From Oscillospiraceae bacterium (GTDB taxonomy: Bacteria; Bacillota; Clostridia; Oscillospirales; Oscillospiraceae), in assembly GCA_016290695.1 (NCBI GenBank), contig JAEEUX010000012.1, positions 1-19,052 of the forward strand: DNA of 19,052 bases. The letters run 5' to 3'. Below, piece by piece: positions 1 through 7,342 of this stretch. The position numbers and the translations under genes are program-made. Below the pieces are notes generated by a model, which was given only the letters and a program-made list of their open reading frames with translations, was not told the origin of the DNA and searched no databases. The stretch's first letter is position 1. The number at the start of each line of letters is the position of its first letter.

Positions 1-614
1 GAGAACTTGGAGTAGCCCTTGTCGTCGAGCATATTGTTTACGAACTGCTCTTCCTGGCCGAGCTCCTTCATCTTGTTGTAAATCATTATCCAGGCGCAGT
101 CATTCTCGGGGTTGACCTCGCACTTGCCGTTCTTCTGGCCGCCGCAGGGGCCGTTAACGAGGCTCTTGGCGCACTTGGTTATCGGGCAGATGGCGCCGGT
201 CTTGCCGAGGACGCAGTCGCCGCACATACGGCACATCTCGTTGAAGATACCGATACGCTCGACCTGGCCGAGGAACATGGTGTTGTTGGAAGGATAAACG
301 GGAACGTTTACGTTCTGCGCGACGGTCTGAACGCCGTTGCCGCAGGCCATGCTGACGACGGCATCAATGCCGAGGTCCTTGAACGCCTTTACTTCCTTCT
401 TAACGAGCATCTTCTGGCAGCTCTCGTCGGGAGCAGCCATAGCTACGACTTCAAATCCCTTGGATTCAAGGAATTCCTTCATTTCGGCCATTTCCTTCTC
501 GCCGCCGGTTTCGCAGGAAGCAGCGCAGCTCTTACAGCCGACTATTGCAATCTTCTTAACGCCCTCGAGCATCGCCAAAAGCTCTTCTATCGGCTTTTTC
601 TGACTTATGATCAT
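1..614 (-). CDS. metV: MetV-like methylene-THF reductase-associated protein (C-terminal part outside window)
   Basis: The reading frame starts at ATG 614-612, with an AAGGAGGA-type ribosome binding site at about 623-632, and is still open at the left edge (204 full codons). It is rich in cysteine: C27/C30/C34 near the N-terminus, C91, a CxxCxxC cluster at C128/C131/C134, then C143, C148, C157, C165 and C173. This pattern matches the MetV family (also annotated as methylenetetrahydrofolate reductase C-terminal domain protein), which partners MetF in acetogens and is thought to carry metal or Fe-S centres that pass electrons to methylene-THF reduction. It lies downstream of fhs-fchA-folD on the same strand, which supports a role in making methyl-THF; metF would be expected just beyond the edge. 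Family assignment is from pattern recognition; the exact electron donor cannot be read from the sequence. Confidence 0.82.
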   Translation of the reverse strand, partial: MIISQKKPIEELLAMLEGVKKIAIVGCKSCAASCETGGEKEMAEMKEFLESKGFEVVAMAAPDESCQKMLVKKEVKAFKDLGIDAVVSMACGNGVQTVAQNVNVPVYPSNNTMFLGQVERIGIFNEMCRMCGDCVLGKTGAICPITKCAKSLVNGPCGGQKNGKCEVNPENDCAWIMIYNKMKELGQEEQFVNNMLDDKGYSKF

Positions 615-915
615 TTGGTCGTCTTCCTCCTTTAAAAAAGGTTAATTATTATGGTACGCCGCGCGGACTAAGAGCCCGTCGGCTTCATCCCCCGCCCTAA
701 CCGCAAAGGGCGCGAGGTGTGAAATTGATAATAATAGATGATCCTGTAAACGCCGAGTTAAACGAAGCGCGCAGCTTGACGAGCAGATTTTTCGTCTGAG
801 AAAATCTAAAAATCGAAGTAATACTTTATGTATTTCGAGATTTTGAGATGAAGGCAGGCGGAAAAACTGCCGCCAAGCCGTGTGCTGAGTTTCACGAAGC
901 GTTTGCAAAAATAAA
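615..915. other. folD-metV gap: no gene seen; structured, possibly dispersed-repeat DNA
   Basis: This 301-base gap interrupts an otherwise close-packed operon. I see no credible coding frame; a 107-codon minus-strand frame (642-965) overlaps the end of folD, has no ribosome binding site and resembles no enzyme I know. The half next to metV (about 645-790) holds GC-rich complementary arms such as CGCCCT/AGGGCG around 690-715. The half next to folD holds AT-rich arms: AGATTTT/AAAATCT pairs around 785-845 and GGCGG/CCGCC near 857-873. Read on the minus strand, part of the 645-760 segment feels like a small dispersed repeat of gut Clostridia; that is memory only. It could also be an RNA processing or attenuation region between folD and metV. 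Confidence 0.35.
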
Positions 916-1896
916 TTACTGGATGTTGTTCTGGAGCTTGCAGGCCTTGATGAGGTTTCTGGCAAGGATAGCGGAGGTGATGGCGCCTACGCCGGGAACA
1001 GGGGTCTTCATAGCAGCCTTCTCCTCAACGGCGTCCTCACAGCAGCCGTAGGTAGCAACCTTCTGCTTGCCGGTCTTCTCGTTGATAACGGGGTTTCCGT
1101 CAGCGTCAAATACCTTCTCGCGGACAACGGCAGCGTCGATAACGATGGCGCCTTCCTTAATCATGTCGGCGGTAACGGAATTGCGGAACGGAGTCGCAGC
1201 GATAACAACATCAGCCTGAGTGGTGTAATCGTTCTTGATTTCGCCGTGGGTAAGGTGGTGAACGATGGAAACGGTGGCGAAGCGGTTCGTGAGCATCATG
1301 GATACGGGCTTGCCGATAACGTTGGAGTTATTGATGATGCAGACATCGAGGCCGCAGGCAACGTCGTCCTCCTGGCCGGGCTTAGCAAGCGGCAGAGGAG
1401 CGTAGTTCTTGCGAACGTGAGCCTTGATCTCGTCGGCATAATAGTCGATAACGGCGACGATGGCCTGCGCGGTGCAGGGATACATGCCGGTAGCGTCGTT
1501 AATGACGAGCTTGCCCATGTTGGCAGAGGTGCTGGCGTCAACATCCTTGAGGGGGTTGAGGTTCTCGCCGATGGCTACGTTCTCATCGATGTTATCGAGA
1601 GGGCGGAAGGCAAGGATGCCATGGATGGAGGGATCGGCGTTGATCTCGCGGAACTTCTTGATGTACTCGTCCTGAGAAACGTCTGCGGGCATCGCAAAAA
1701 CTTCTACCTCAATGCCAGCCTCGTTCATGGTGGCGGTAGCGCCCTTTTCATAGGAAAGGTCGGGGCCCTTCTCGCCTACGCGGACTATACCCAGCTTGGG
1801 GGTGATTCCCTTGGCCTTGAGAGCCTCGGCAGCAGCTTTGCACTCTTCCTTGATGGACTGTGCAACTAATTTACAATCCAGTACCTTTGCGCTCAT
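916..1896 (-). CDS. folD: FolD-family methylene-THF dehydrogenase, divergent active site (cyclohydrolase residues absent)
   Basis: 326 residues, starting at ATG 1896-1894 behind AAGGAG. FolD landmarks are present: VG at 40-41, KDVD at 118-121, the cofactor-domain loop NSNVIGKP at 190-197, VIDAAV at 252-257 and TPVPGVGAIT near 298-307. In the family the catalytic lysine (human MTHFD1 K56) lies four residues after a conserved tyrosine. Here the tyrosine is Y49, position 53 is alanine and the nearest lysine is K51. The usual glutamine (human Q100, in the VQLPL motif) is replaced at about F97 in the sequence AFRPL. The protein is also longer than the usual 280-300 residues because of inserts near 155-180 and 260-280. 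It most likely keeps dehydrogenase activity (methylene-THF to methenyl-THF, NAD(P)-linked) but not cyclohydrolase. fchA, 41 bases upstream, encodes the enzyme that would fill the gap. Confidence 0.88.
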   Translation of the reverse strand: MSAKVLDCKLVAQSIKEECKAAAEALKAKGITPKLGIVRVGEKGPDLSYEKGATATMNEAGIEVEVFAMPADVSQDEYIKKFREINADPSIHGILAFRPLDNIDENVAIGENLNPLKDVDASTSANMGKLVINDATGMYPCTAQAIVAVIDYYADEIKAHVRKNYAPLPLAKPGQEDDVACGLDVCIINNSNVIGKPVSMMLTNRFATVSIVHHLTHGEIKNDYTTQADVVIAATPFRNSVTADMIKEGAIVIDAAVVREKVFDADGNPVINEKTGKQKVATYGCCEDAVEEKAAMKTPVPGVGAITSAILARNLIKACKLQNNIQ

Positions 1897-1937
1897 TGTA
1901 CGATTTCTCCTTACTGTATCAAAATTAATTTATGTTA

Positions 1938-2567
1938 TTAGTCAAGCTTCGCGGCGACTCTGTTATAGATGTCGTCACAAAGCTTTTCGCCGTCGGCAAG
2001 CATGGCGGAAAGCTCAGCTCTCGTCTTTTCAACGTAGGCAGCGTCCGTAATGCTCTTGAGATTAATCTTTACGTTAAGCCAGCCGCACTCCATAGCGGCC
2101 TTGAGGCAGATAACGCCGCAGCCAACGTCAGAAACGGCGAGGGTGGAGCCCTTTTCGACAAGCTCCTCATGGAGCTTTATCGCCTTATAGGCTATCTTCA
2201 TTATCTCGATAGGAGCAGAGATAGCGACAAGAAGCGCAGCCTGCATTTTCTCCTGCTTTATCTTCTTTTCCTCATCGGTATTGGCGGGGAGGCCGTAAAC
2301 CTTGGAGAGAGGGACAAAGTTCTCCGCATCCTTGTCTATGAGGGCGGTGAGCTCATCCATCATCTTGCGAGCTTCATCGGTAATCCTTGCTATATCGGCT
2401 TCATAAGCGGCATATTTCTTCTTTCCGGCGGTAAGGTTGCATACCATGCCGGCGAGGGCCGTTCCGAGGCCGCCTACCATAGCGGCGACTCCGCCGCCGC
2501 CGGGCGCGGGCGCCTTGGAAAAGGTTTCGTCAAGGAATTTGCCGCAGCTCCACTCTGCTATTGACAT
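1938..2567 (-). CDS. fchA: Methenyl-THF cyclohydrolase, FchA / formimino-THF cyclodeaminase family
   Basis: 209 residues, from ATG 2567-2565 behind AAAGGA nine bases upstream. The N-terminal PAPGGGGVAA motif (about 20-29) is the hallmark of the cyclodeaminase/cyclohydrolase fold, followed by mostly helical sequence that includes a lysine-rich KKKYAAYE segment. The length is typical of the stand-alone family. It should interconvert 10-formyl-THF and methenyl-THF, between Fhs (upstream) and FolD (downstream), in the cytoplasm. The alternative, formimino-THF cyclodeaminase of histidine or purine breakdown, is less likely because no histidine- or purine-degradation gene is nearby and the neighbours are one-carbon enzymes. 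The 100-base gap to fhs contains a strong hairpin that may lower its expression relative to fhs. Confidence 0.87.
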   Translation of the reverse strand: MSIAEWSCGKFLDETFSKAPAPGGGGVAAMVGGLGTALAGMVCNLTAGKKKYAAYEADIARITDEARKMMDELTALIDKDAENFVPLSKVYGLPANTDEEKKIKQEKMQAALLVAISAPIEIMKIAYKAIKLHEELVEKGSTLAVSDVGCGVICLKAAMECGWLNVKINLKSITDAAYVEKTRAELSAMLADGEKLCDDIYNRVAAKLD

Positions 2568-2590
2568 AAGATTATATCCTTTCTATTCAA

Positions 2591-2624
2591 ATAAATGCCG
2601 GCGAACATATATAGCCCGCCGGCA
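2591..2624 (-). terminator. Intercistronic hairpin with U-rich tail between fhs and fchA
   Basis: Perfect 8-bp stem TGCCGGCG/CGCCGGCA (plus-strand arms 2596-2603 and 2617-2624) with a 13-base loop. On the minus strand it is followed by TTTATTTG, a broken U-tract. It looks like a leaky intrinsic terminator or an mRNA-stabilising processing hairpin inside the operon; no good promoter is seen between it and fchA. Confidence 0.5.
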
Positions 2625-2667
2625 CTTATACATACATCCGCACTAAACGGACTTAACTCATACTATA

Positions 2668-4347
2668 TTAGAAGAGGCCGACAATCTTTCCGTCGTTGTC
2701 GATATCGATCTTCTCGGCGGAGGGAACCTTCGGGAGGCCGGGCATCTTCATGATGGCGCCGGTGATGGCAACAACGAATCCTGCGGCGGCGCTGAGCGTT
2801 ACCTGGCGGATCGTGATACGGAAGCCGGTGGGACGGCCGAGGAGCTTCTCGTTATCGGTGAGAGAATACTGGGTCTTGGCCATGCAGATGGGAAGCTTGC
2901 CGTAGCCGAGGTTCTCGAGGTTTGCGAGCTCGTTGGCGGCAGCAGCGGCAAAGTCAACGCCGTCAGCACCGTAAATTCTCTTGGCGATGGTCTCGATCTT
3001 CTCCTTGAGGGGCATATCGAGGTCATAGCAGAACTGGAAGTCGTCATTCTTCTGCTCGCAGAGGCGAACGACCTCTTCGGCGAGCTCTATGCCGCCTTCG
3101 CCGCCCTTGCCCCAGACTTCGGACATCTTTACGTTAACGCCGAGCTCCTTGCACTTGCGGGTGACAAGCTCGATCTCAGCGTCGGTATCGTTGACGAATC
3201 TGTTGAGCGCGACGACAGCGGGAAGATGGAATACCTTGGTGATGTTCTCAACGTGCTTGAGGAGGTTGGGAAGACCCTTTTCAAGAGCCTCGAGATTCTC
3301 CTTGCCGACTTCTGCCTTCGGCACGCCGCCGTTGTACTTGAGAGCCTTGATGGTCGCGACGATGATGACAGCGTCGGGCTTAAGGCCGGCGAGACGGCAC
3401 TTGATGTCGATAAACTTCTCAGCGCCGAGGTCAGCACCGAAGCCCGCTTCGGTAACGACATAGTCGCCGAGGTGCATAGCCATCTTGGTAGCCATGACGG
3501 AGTTGCAGCCATGAGCTATATTGGCGAAGGGGCCGCCGTGGATGAAAGCGGGAGTACCTTCAAGAGTCTGAACGAGGTTGGGCTTGAGAGCGTCCTTGAG
3601 GAGGGCAGTCATAGCGCCCTGAGCCTTGAGCTGGCCTGCGGTAACGGGCTTGCCGTCGCGGGTATAAGCAACAAGGATCTTGGAGAAGCGCTCCTTGAGG
3701 TCCTGAAGGTCGCTTGCCAGGCACAGAGTAGCCATAACTTCGGAAGCAACGGTGATATCGAAGCCATCCTCACGGACATAGCCCTGAGCCTTGCCGCCGA
3801 GACCGTCTACTACGTTTCTGAGCTGACGGTCGTTCATATCGACGCAGCGTCTCCAGATAACTCTTCTGGGGTCTATGTTGAGCTCGTTGCCCTGATAGAT
3901 ATGGTTGTCTATCATAGCGGCAAGGAGGTTGTTGGCAGCGCCTATCGCATGGAAGTCGCCGGTGAAGTGGAGGTTAATGTCCTCCATGGGGATAACCTGG
4001 GCGTATCCGCCGCCTGCCGCGCCGCCCTTAACGCCGAATACGGGGCCGAGGGAGGGCTCGCGGAGGGCAATAACAACATTCTTGCCGAGCTTTGCAAGAG
4101 CGTCGCCTACGCCGACAGTAGTGGTGGTCTTACCTTCGCCTGCGGGAGTGGGGTTGATAGCGGTAACAAGAACGAGCTTAGCCTTGTCGCCCTTCTTGGG
4201 CTGCTTGAGAATGCTGTAATCAACCTTAGCTTTGTATTTGCCGTAATACTCAATCTGATCCTCGGTAAGGTTCAGCTTTGCGGCGATGTCTTTGATATGG
4301 CGGGGCGTAGCGGCCTGCGCTATCTCGATATCACTTTTGAATTCCAT
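2668..4347 (-). CDS. fhs: Formate-tetrahydrofolate ligase (10-formyl-THF synthetase)
   Basis: 559 residues from ATG 4347-4345. An upstream in-frame ATG at 4368 would add seven residues, but the AGAGGAG ribosome binding site lies inside that extension, so the shorter start is chosen. Landmarks of the family: the nucleotide loop TPAGEGKTT (about 67-75), REPSLGPVFG (about 96-105), the glycine-rich KGGAAGGGYAQV segment (107-118) and EDINLHFTGDFHAI (122-135). Length matches the usual 555-560. It makes 10-formyl-THF from formate, THF and ATP, the entry of the methyl branch of the Wood-Ljungdahl pathway or, in reverse, ATP recovery from formyl-THF. First gene of a minus-strand operon with fchA, folD and metV. 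Two consensus-like promoters lie upstream. Confidence 0.97.
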   Translation of the reverse strand: MEFKSDIEIAQAATPRHIKDIAAKLNLTEDQIEYYGKYKAKVDYSILKQPKKGDKAKLVLVTAINPTPAGEGKTTTTVGVGDALAKLGKNVVIALREPSLGPVFGVKGGAAGGGYAQVIPMEDINLHFTGDFHAIGAANNLLAAMIDNHIYQGNELNIDPRRVIWRRCVDMNDRQLRNVVDGLGGKAQGYVREDGFDITVASEVMATLCLASDLQDLKERFSKILVAYTRDGKPVTAGQLKAQGAMTALLKDALKPNLVQTLEGTPAFIHGGPFANIAHGCNSVMATKMAMHLGDYVVTEAGFGADLGAEKFIDIKCRLAGLKPDAVIIVATIKALKYNGGVPKAEVGKENLEALEKGLPNLLKHVENITKVFHLPAVVALNRFVNDTDAEIELVTRKCKELGVNVKMSEVWGKGGEGGIELAEEVVRLCEQKNDDFQFCYDLDMPLKEKIETIAKRIYGADGVDFAAAAANELANLENLGYGKLPICMAKTQYSLTDNEKLLGRPTGFRITIRQVTLSAAAGFVVAITGAIMKMPGLPKVPSAEKIDIDNDGKIVGLF

Positions 4348-4422
4348 GGGGTAAGTGTCTCCTCTCATTCATTTATTTAAAGTTACCAAGTTTTTGAACG
4401 TGTTCACATTGCTTTATAATAA

Positions 4423-4451
4423 ATTGTACTTATTTTAGAGAAAATTGTCAA
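4423..4451 (-). promoter_or_regulatory. Predicted sigma-A-type promoter P1 for the fhs operon
   Basis: On the minus strand, TTGACA (4451-4446), a spacer of exactly 17 bases, then TACAAT (4428-4423). The start of transcription would be near 4416, giving a leader of about 70 bases before the fhs ATG. A short imperfect inverted repeat TGAAC-GT-GTTCA lies at 4395-4406 in this leader and could be an operator, but it is too short to rely on. Confidence 0.72.
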
Positions 4452-4600
4452 TAGAATAATCGAAAACGGGCAAGTCAAGGAAATATTTTTTGTTTTTTAT
4501 ATAAATATTCGCCCGAAAACCGGCACAAGATTAGACGATTTTCATGGTCTCCGAAAACTATATCCGCCGAGCATTCCAAGACAATCTCAGACAGCAATTA

Positions 4601-4629
4601 ATTGTACCACAAGTTCTTTCAATTTGCAA
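4601..4629 (-). promoter_or_regulatory. Predicted second, distal promoter P2 upstream of fhs
   Basis: On the minus strand, TTGCAA (4629-4624), 17-base spacer, TACAAT (4606-4601). Transcription from here would start near 4594 and give fhs a leader of about 245 bases, through P1. The rest of the 330-base fhs/SLH gap holds no gene I can support. Two overlapping mini-frames of 10 and 4 codons joined by ATGA lie in the leader at about 4534-4572. Confidence 0.55.
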
Positions 4630-4668
4630 TTCTAAAATCCGAATTATTCAAATTTCATAGAGTAGCCC

Positions 4669-4689
4669 TAAAAAGAGTCACAAAACTCC
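4669..4689 (-). terminator. Weak terminator at the end of the SLH gene
   Basis: On the minus strand a GGAGT/ACTCT stem (5 bp including one G-U pair, 6-base loop) is followed directly by TTTTT. It overlaps the SLH stop codon. The stem is short, so read-through into the fhs upstream region is possible. Confidence 0.38.
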
Positions 4690-5775
4690 GGATTTATTGA
4701 TAAAGCGGCTCATAACCGTGCAAACCTCAGCGCGTGTAGCCGTTCCGAGCGGATCGAACACGTTGCCGTTTTTGCCGGAAAGCAGCCCCGTCCGCTGCAT
4801 ATACTCAACAGCTTCAAGAGCCCACGCGTCAATCTTTTCGCGGTCCGCAAAGCTCTCCTTCTCCTCCTCAGCGAAATTGCAGCGGAGGTAAATGGCAAAA
4901 CGGTTGATGATAAGTGCAAGCTGCTCGCGTGTGACATTCAAATCCGGCTTGAAGCTTCCGTCGCCGTAACCGTCGACTATCCCCCGGTCTCTTGCCCATG
5001 CGACGTAGGGGCCGTACCATGAATTTATGTCCACGTCGTCAAAGCCGCTTTCGGCGTATACGAGGTTCTGTTCGTTGGATATTCTGCCGAGAATGGTGAC
5101 TATCATGGCTCGCGTCATCTTCCCGTCCGGCTGGAAAACGTGCGTCCCGACGCCGTTCACCGTTCCCCTCTCATAGAGCTCCAGAATGTAGTCTCTGCCC
5201 CAGTGGGAGGCAATGTCGGGGAACATATCCTCCGCAGTAAAGGGCTGCGCCGCGCCGACGCTGTAGCTGCCCTCCACCATACCGCTAAGCGGAGCGGAAT
5301 AGGAGCGGATCGTGGCGGACGTATTCTCTGCGGCGAAATATTTGTTGTAGGGCTTGAGCTGCGTTCCGGAGGAAACGACCTCGCCCGTAGAAATATTGAT
5401 GACCTCGCCCTTGTCCGCCGTTATTACAGCCGCGCCGGAAACCGGCATGAAGCAAGAGAGACTGTCGAGATAGACGAAGCCGCCGTCCTCCGCCGATATT
5501 TCGGAGAATCCAGCCGCAAAGCTGTATGTAATATCCGGTATCCCGGCAGCGGCGGTATCGAGGCGGCTTTCATAGGAGTTTATGAGCCCGCCTATTTTCT
5601 CTTCGTCCTTATCCGCCGCGATTTTAAGGACGGACTGCTTGAACTCGCCGATAAGGTAGCTCAGCGAAACGAGCGGGTCGTTCGCGCCGCCGGAAGCTGC
5701 GTATGCGTGCGCCCCCACGGCGGCGACAGCCGCGACGATGAGCATGGCCACAAAGCGTTTTTTCTTATTCTTCAT
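4678..5775 (-). CDS. Exported SLH-domain protein (three S-layer homology repeats)
   Basis: 365 residues from ATG 5775-5773, with GAGGA 8 bases upstream inside the end of hslO. A signal peptide is clear: basic residues KNKKKR, a hydrophobic stretch to about 22, and an AYA-like cleavage site near 26. Residues 30-180 are an unassigned region with mixed helix and beta character; it contains a single free cysteine (C108). The C-terminal half holds three SLH repeats at about 185-231, 245-294 and 309-359, each beginning with F-x-D and ending in the TR-E/A motif region before a hydrophobic helix. Three SLH repeats normally bind pyruvylated secondary cell-wall polymer, so the protein should sit on the cell surface. 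The reading frame overlaps the end of hslO by 11 bases, so the two are likely co-translated. The function of the N-terminal part is unknown. Confidence 0.88.
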   Translation of the reverse strand: MKNKKKRFVAMLIVAAVAAVGAHAYAASGGANDPLVSLSYLIGEFKQSVLKIAADKDEEKIGGLINSYESRLDTAAAGIPDITYSFAAGFSEISAEDGGFVYLDSLSCFMPVSGAAVITADKGEVINISTGEVVSSGTQLKPYNKYFAAENTSATIRSYSAPLSGMVEGSYSVGAAQPFTAEDMFPDIASHWGRDYILELYERGTVNGVGTHVFQPDGKMTRAMIVTILGRISNEQNLVYAESGFDDVDINSWYGPYVAWARDRGIVDGYGDGSFKPDLNVTREQLALIINRFAIYLRCNFAEEEKESFADREKIDAWALEAVEYMQRTGLLSGKNGNVFDPLGTATRAEVCTVMSRFINKSGVL

Positions 5776-6697
5776 CTGCGTTTTCCTCTGCGTTCAGGCG
5801 TTTTGCCTTCTCAAGCGCCTGATTATAAAGCCCGTCAAGCTCCTGCGTGCTGAAAATGTATTTTTTGTTGCAGAACTGGCATACTATTTCAGCAGGAGCG
5901 CCGTCATCCCGCATTTCCTTCAGCTCCTGCGAGCCGAGGCTCAGCAGTGCCTTTGCGTATTTTTCCTTGGAGCAGGAGCACTTATACTCTATCTCCGCGC
6001 GTTCCAAAACGGAATACTCGACCTCTCCGTAGACGTATTTGAAGATATCGTCTGCATCCTTACCATCCGCGATAAGCTGCGAAAGCGAGGGCATATCGTC
6101 GATATTCGCCTGAATAATCGGGGTTATAAAATCGTTCGCGCCCGGCATAAGCTGCAAAATGAAGCCGCCCGCGCCGCGTACTTCGCCATCCTGCCCCACT
6201 CTCACTCCGAGGGAGCAAACAGTGGGAGTCTGTTCGCTAACGGTGAAATACTCGGTGATATCCTCCGCTATTTCGCCGCTCACGAGCTTGCAGAAGCCGA
6301 CATAGGGCTCGCCGAAGCCAAGATCCTTAACGACGTAGACGGAGCCCTCCTTCCCCACCGCGCCGCCGACGTCAAGCTTACCGAGAGCGTTTGCGGGAAG
6401 CTCAACGGAGGGGTTATCACAGCAGGCGCGGACGTTGCCGCCCGAGTCTGCCACGCATACTATTTTTCCCGCCGGGCCGCCGCCGTCTATTCTCAGCGTA
6501 ACGCTGCCGCCCTCCTCCTTGAGCATTTTGCCCATGATGGCGCAGGCCGTCGCGCTCCTGCCGAGAGCGGCTGTCATCGTCCGGGAAAGCTTATGTATGC
6601 TTCGCAGCTCCTCGACTGCCGCCGTTGAGTTTAAAAATATCATTCTGAAGCCGCCGTCCTTTGAAAGGGCGGTGGATATGGGGCATTTTGTCTGCAT
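5765..6697 (-). CDS. hslO: Redox-regulated chaperone Hsp33
   Basis: 310 residues from ATG 6697-6695. An upstream ATG at 6727 is in frame, but AAAGGAAG sits between the two, at the right distance for the 6697 start. The C-terminal redox switch is intact: CxC at C240/C242 and CxxC at C273/C276, the four thiolates that bind zinc when reduced and form disulfides on oxidation. Family motifs such as GKMLKEEGGSVTLRIDGGGP (about 56-75) are also present. In Hsp33, oxidation with unfolding turns on ATP-independent holdase activity. The gene overlaps the SLH protein gene by 11 bases. An oxidative-stress chaperone translationally coupled to an exported protein is odd, and no shared function is evident. 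Confidence 0.95.
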   Translation of the reverse strand: MQTKCPISTALSKDGGFRMIFLNSTAAVEELRSIHKLSRTMTAALGRSATACAIMGKMLKEEGGSVTLRIDGGGPAGKIVCVADSGGNVRACCDNPSVELPANALGKLDVGGAVGKEGSVYVVKDLGFGEPYVGFCKLVSGEIAEDITEYFTVSEQTPTVCSLGVRVGQDGEVRGAGGFILQLMPGANDFITPIIQANIDDMPSLSQLIADGKDADDIFKYVYGEVEYSVLERAEIEYKCSCSKEKYAKALLSLGSQELKEMRDDGAPAEIVCQFCNKKYIFSTQELDGLYNQALEKAKRLNAEENADEE

Positions 6698-6763
6698 TGG
6701 TTTTCTTCCTTTGTGTTTGCGCGGCATCGCTGCCGATCCGCGTGTTCTGTCGTTCCGTTTCTG

Positions 6764-6792
6764 ATTTTAACCCAAAAACTGCGTTTGCACAA
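6764..6792 (-). promoter_or_regulatory. Possible hslO promoter
   Basis: On the minus strand TTGTGC (6792-6787), 17-base spacer, TAAAAT (6769-6764), about 65 bases before the hslO ATG. The -35 box is weak. The divergent intergenic region (6698-6840) must also drive tspO, but I could not pick a convincing plus-strand promoter there. Confidence 0.4.
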
Positions 6793-6840
6793 TAGTAATA
6801 TTTACATTTTGTAACGGATATTATAAAGGACGTGATTTTT

Positions 6841-7308
6841 TTGAAAAAAGGTATTCTCCCGTATATTCTCTTCCCCGCCTCCGCCGTCGCCGTGGGCGCC
6901 ATCAGCTCCGTTATCACAAACGGAAGCTTCGATAGATTCTCCCATCTGCGGCAGCCGCCGCTTTCGCCGCCGGAATGGCTATTTCCCATCGTATGGACGA
7001 TACTGTATATCATGATGGGCGTCGCCGCCGCAAGAGTCTACCGCAGCGCTCAGCCGGGCTCTGACCGCGCGCTCGCGCTATATTGCATACAGCTTTTTCT
7101 CGCTTTCCTCTGGCCGATAATATTCTTCAAATTCGAGGCAAGGCTCGTCGCGCTCATCGAGCTTGGAGTGCTCATAATCCTTATTATCCGCACAATGATG
7201 AAGTTTCTTCGCATCGACAAAAGCGCAGGGCTTATGCTGCTGCCGTATATGCTCTGGAGCCTGTTTGCCTTCTATCTCAACGCCGCAACGCTCTATCTGA
7301 ACGGCTGA
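6841..7308 (+). CDS. tspO: TspO/MBR family membrane protein
   Basis: 155 residues if started at TTG 6841. A GTG at 6832 is in frame but lies only one base after the AAAGGA ribosome binding site, whereas the TTG has about 10 bases of spacing, so TTG is preferred. The family signature is visible: PPLSPPEW followed by LFPIVWTILYIMMG in helix 2, and near the C-terminus PYMLWSLFAFYLN, the P-Y-x-x-W-x-x-F-A-x-x-L-N block. Five hydrophobic helices fit the known TspO fold. TspO proteins bind porphyrins and other tetrapyrroles or sterols and are tied to tetrapyrrole control and stress responses; the bacterial role varies. Divergent from hslO, perhaps sharing a stress-responsive control region, which is inference. 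A weak CGCAA/TTGCG hairpin followed by TTTT lies just downstream (about 7315-7336). Confidence 0.93.
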   Translation: MKKGILPYILFPASAVAVGAISSVITNGSFDRFSHLRQPPLSPPEWLFPIVWTILYIMMGVAAARVYRSAQPGSDRALALYCIQLFLAFLWPIIFFKFEARLVALIELGVLIILIIRTMMKFLRIDKSAGLMLLPYMLWSLFAFYLNAATLYLNG

Positions 7309-7342
7309 GGACGCCGCAAGACAGTTTTTGCGTTTTCCCGCC

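Noticed and set aside
3226..4380. 384-codon plus-strand frame opposite fhs
   Set aside because: A mirror of the fhs coding sequence with biased composition; fhs is unmistakable.
4395..4406. Operator-like repeat TGAAC-GT-GTTCA before fhs
   Set aside because: Imperfect and only five-base arms; common by chance in AT-rich leaders.
4452..4594. 6S RNA or a folate riboswitch in the fhs leader
   Set aside because: No consensus of either class could be recognised by eye; left as an open question in the leader finding.
6591..7013. 140-codon minus-strand frame across the hslO/tspO divergent region
   Set aside because: Overlaps the starts of two solid genes and covers the promoter area; no family resemblance.
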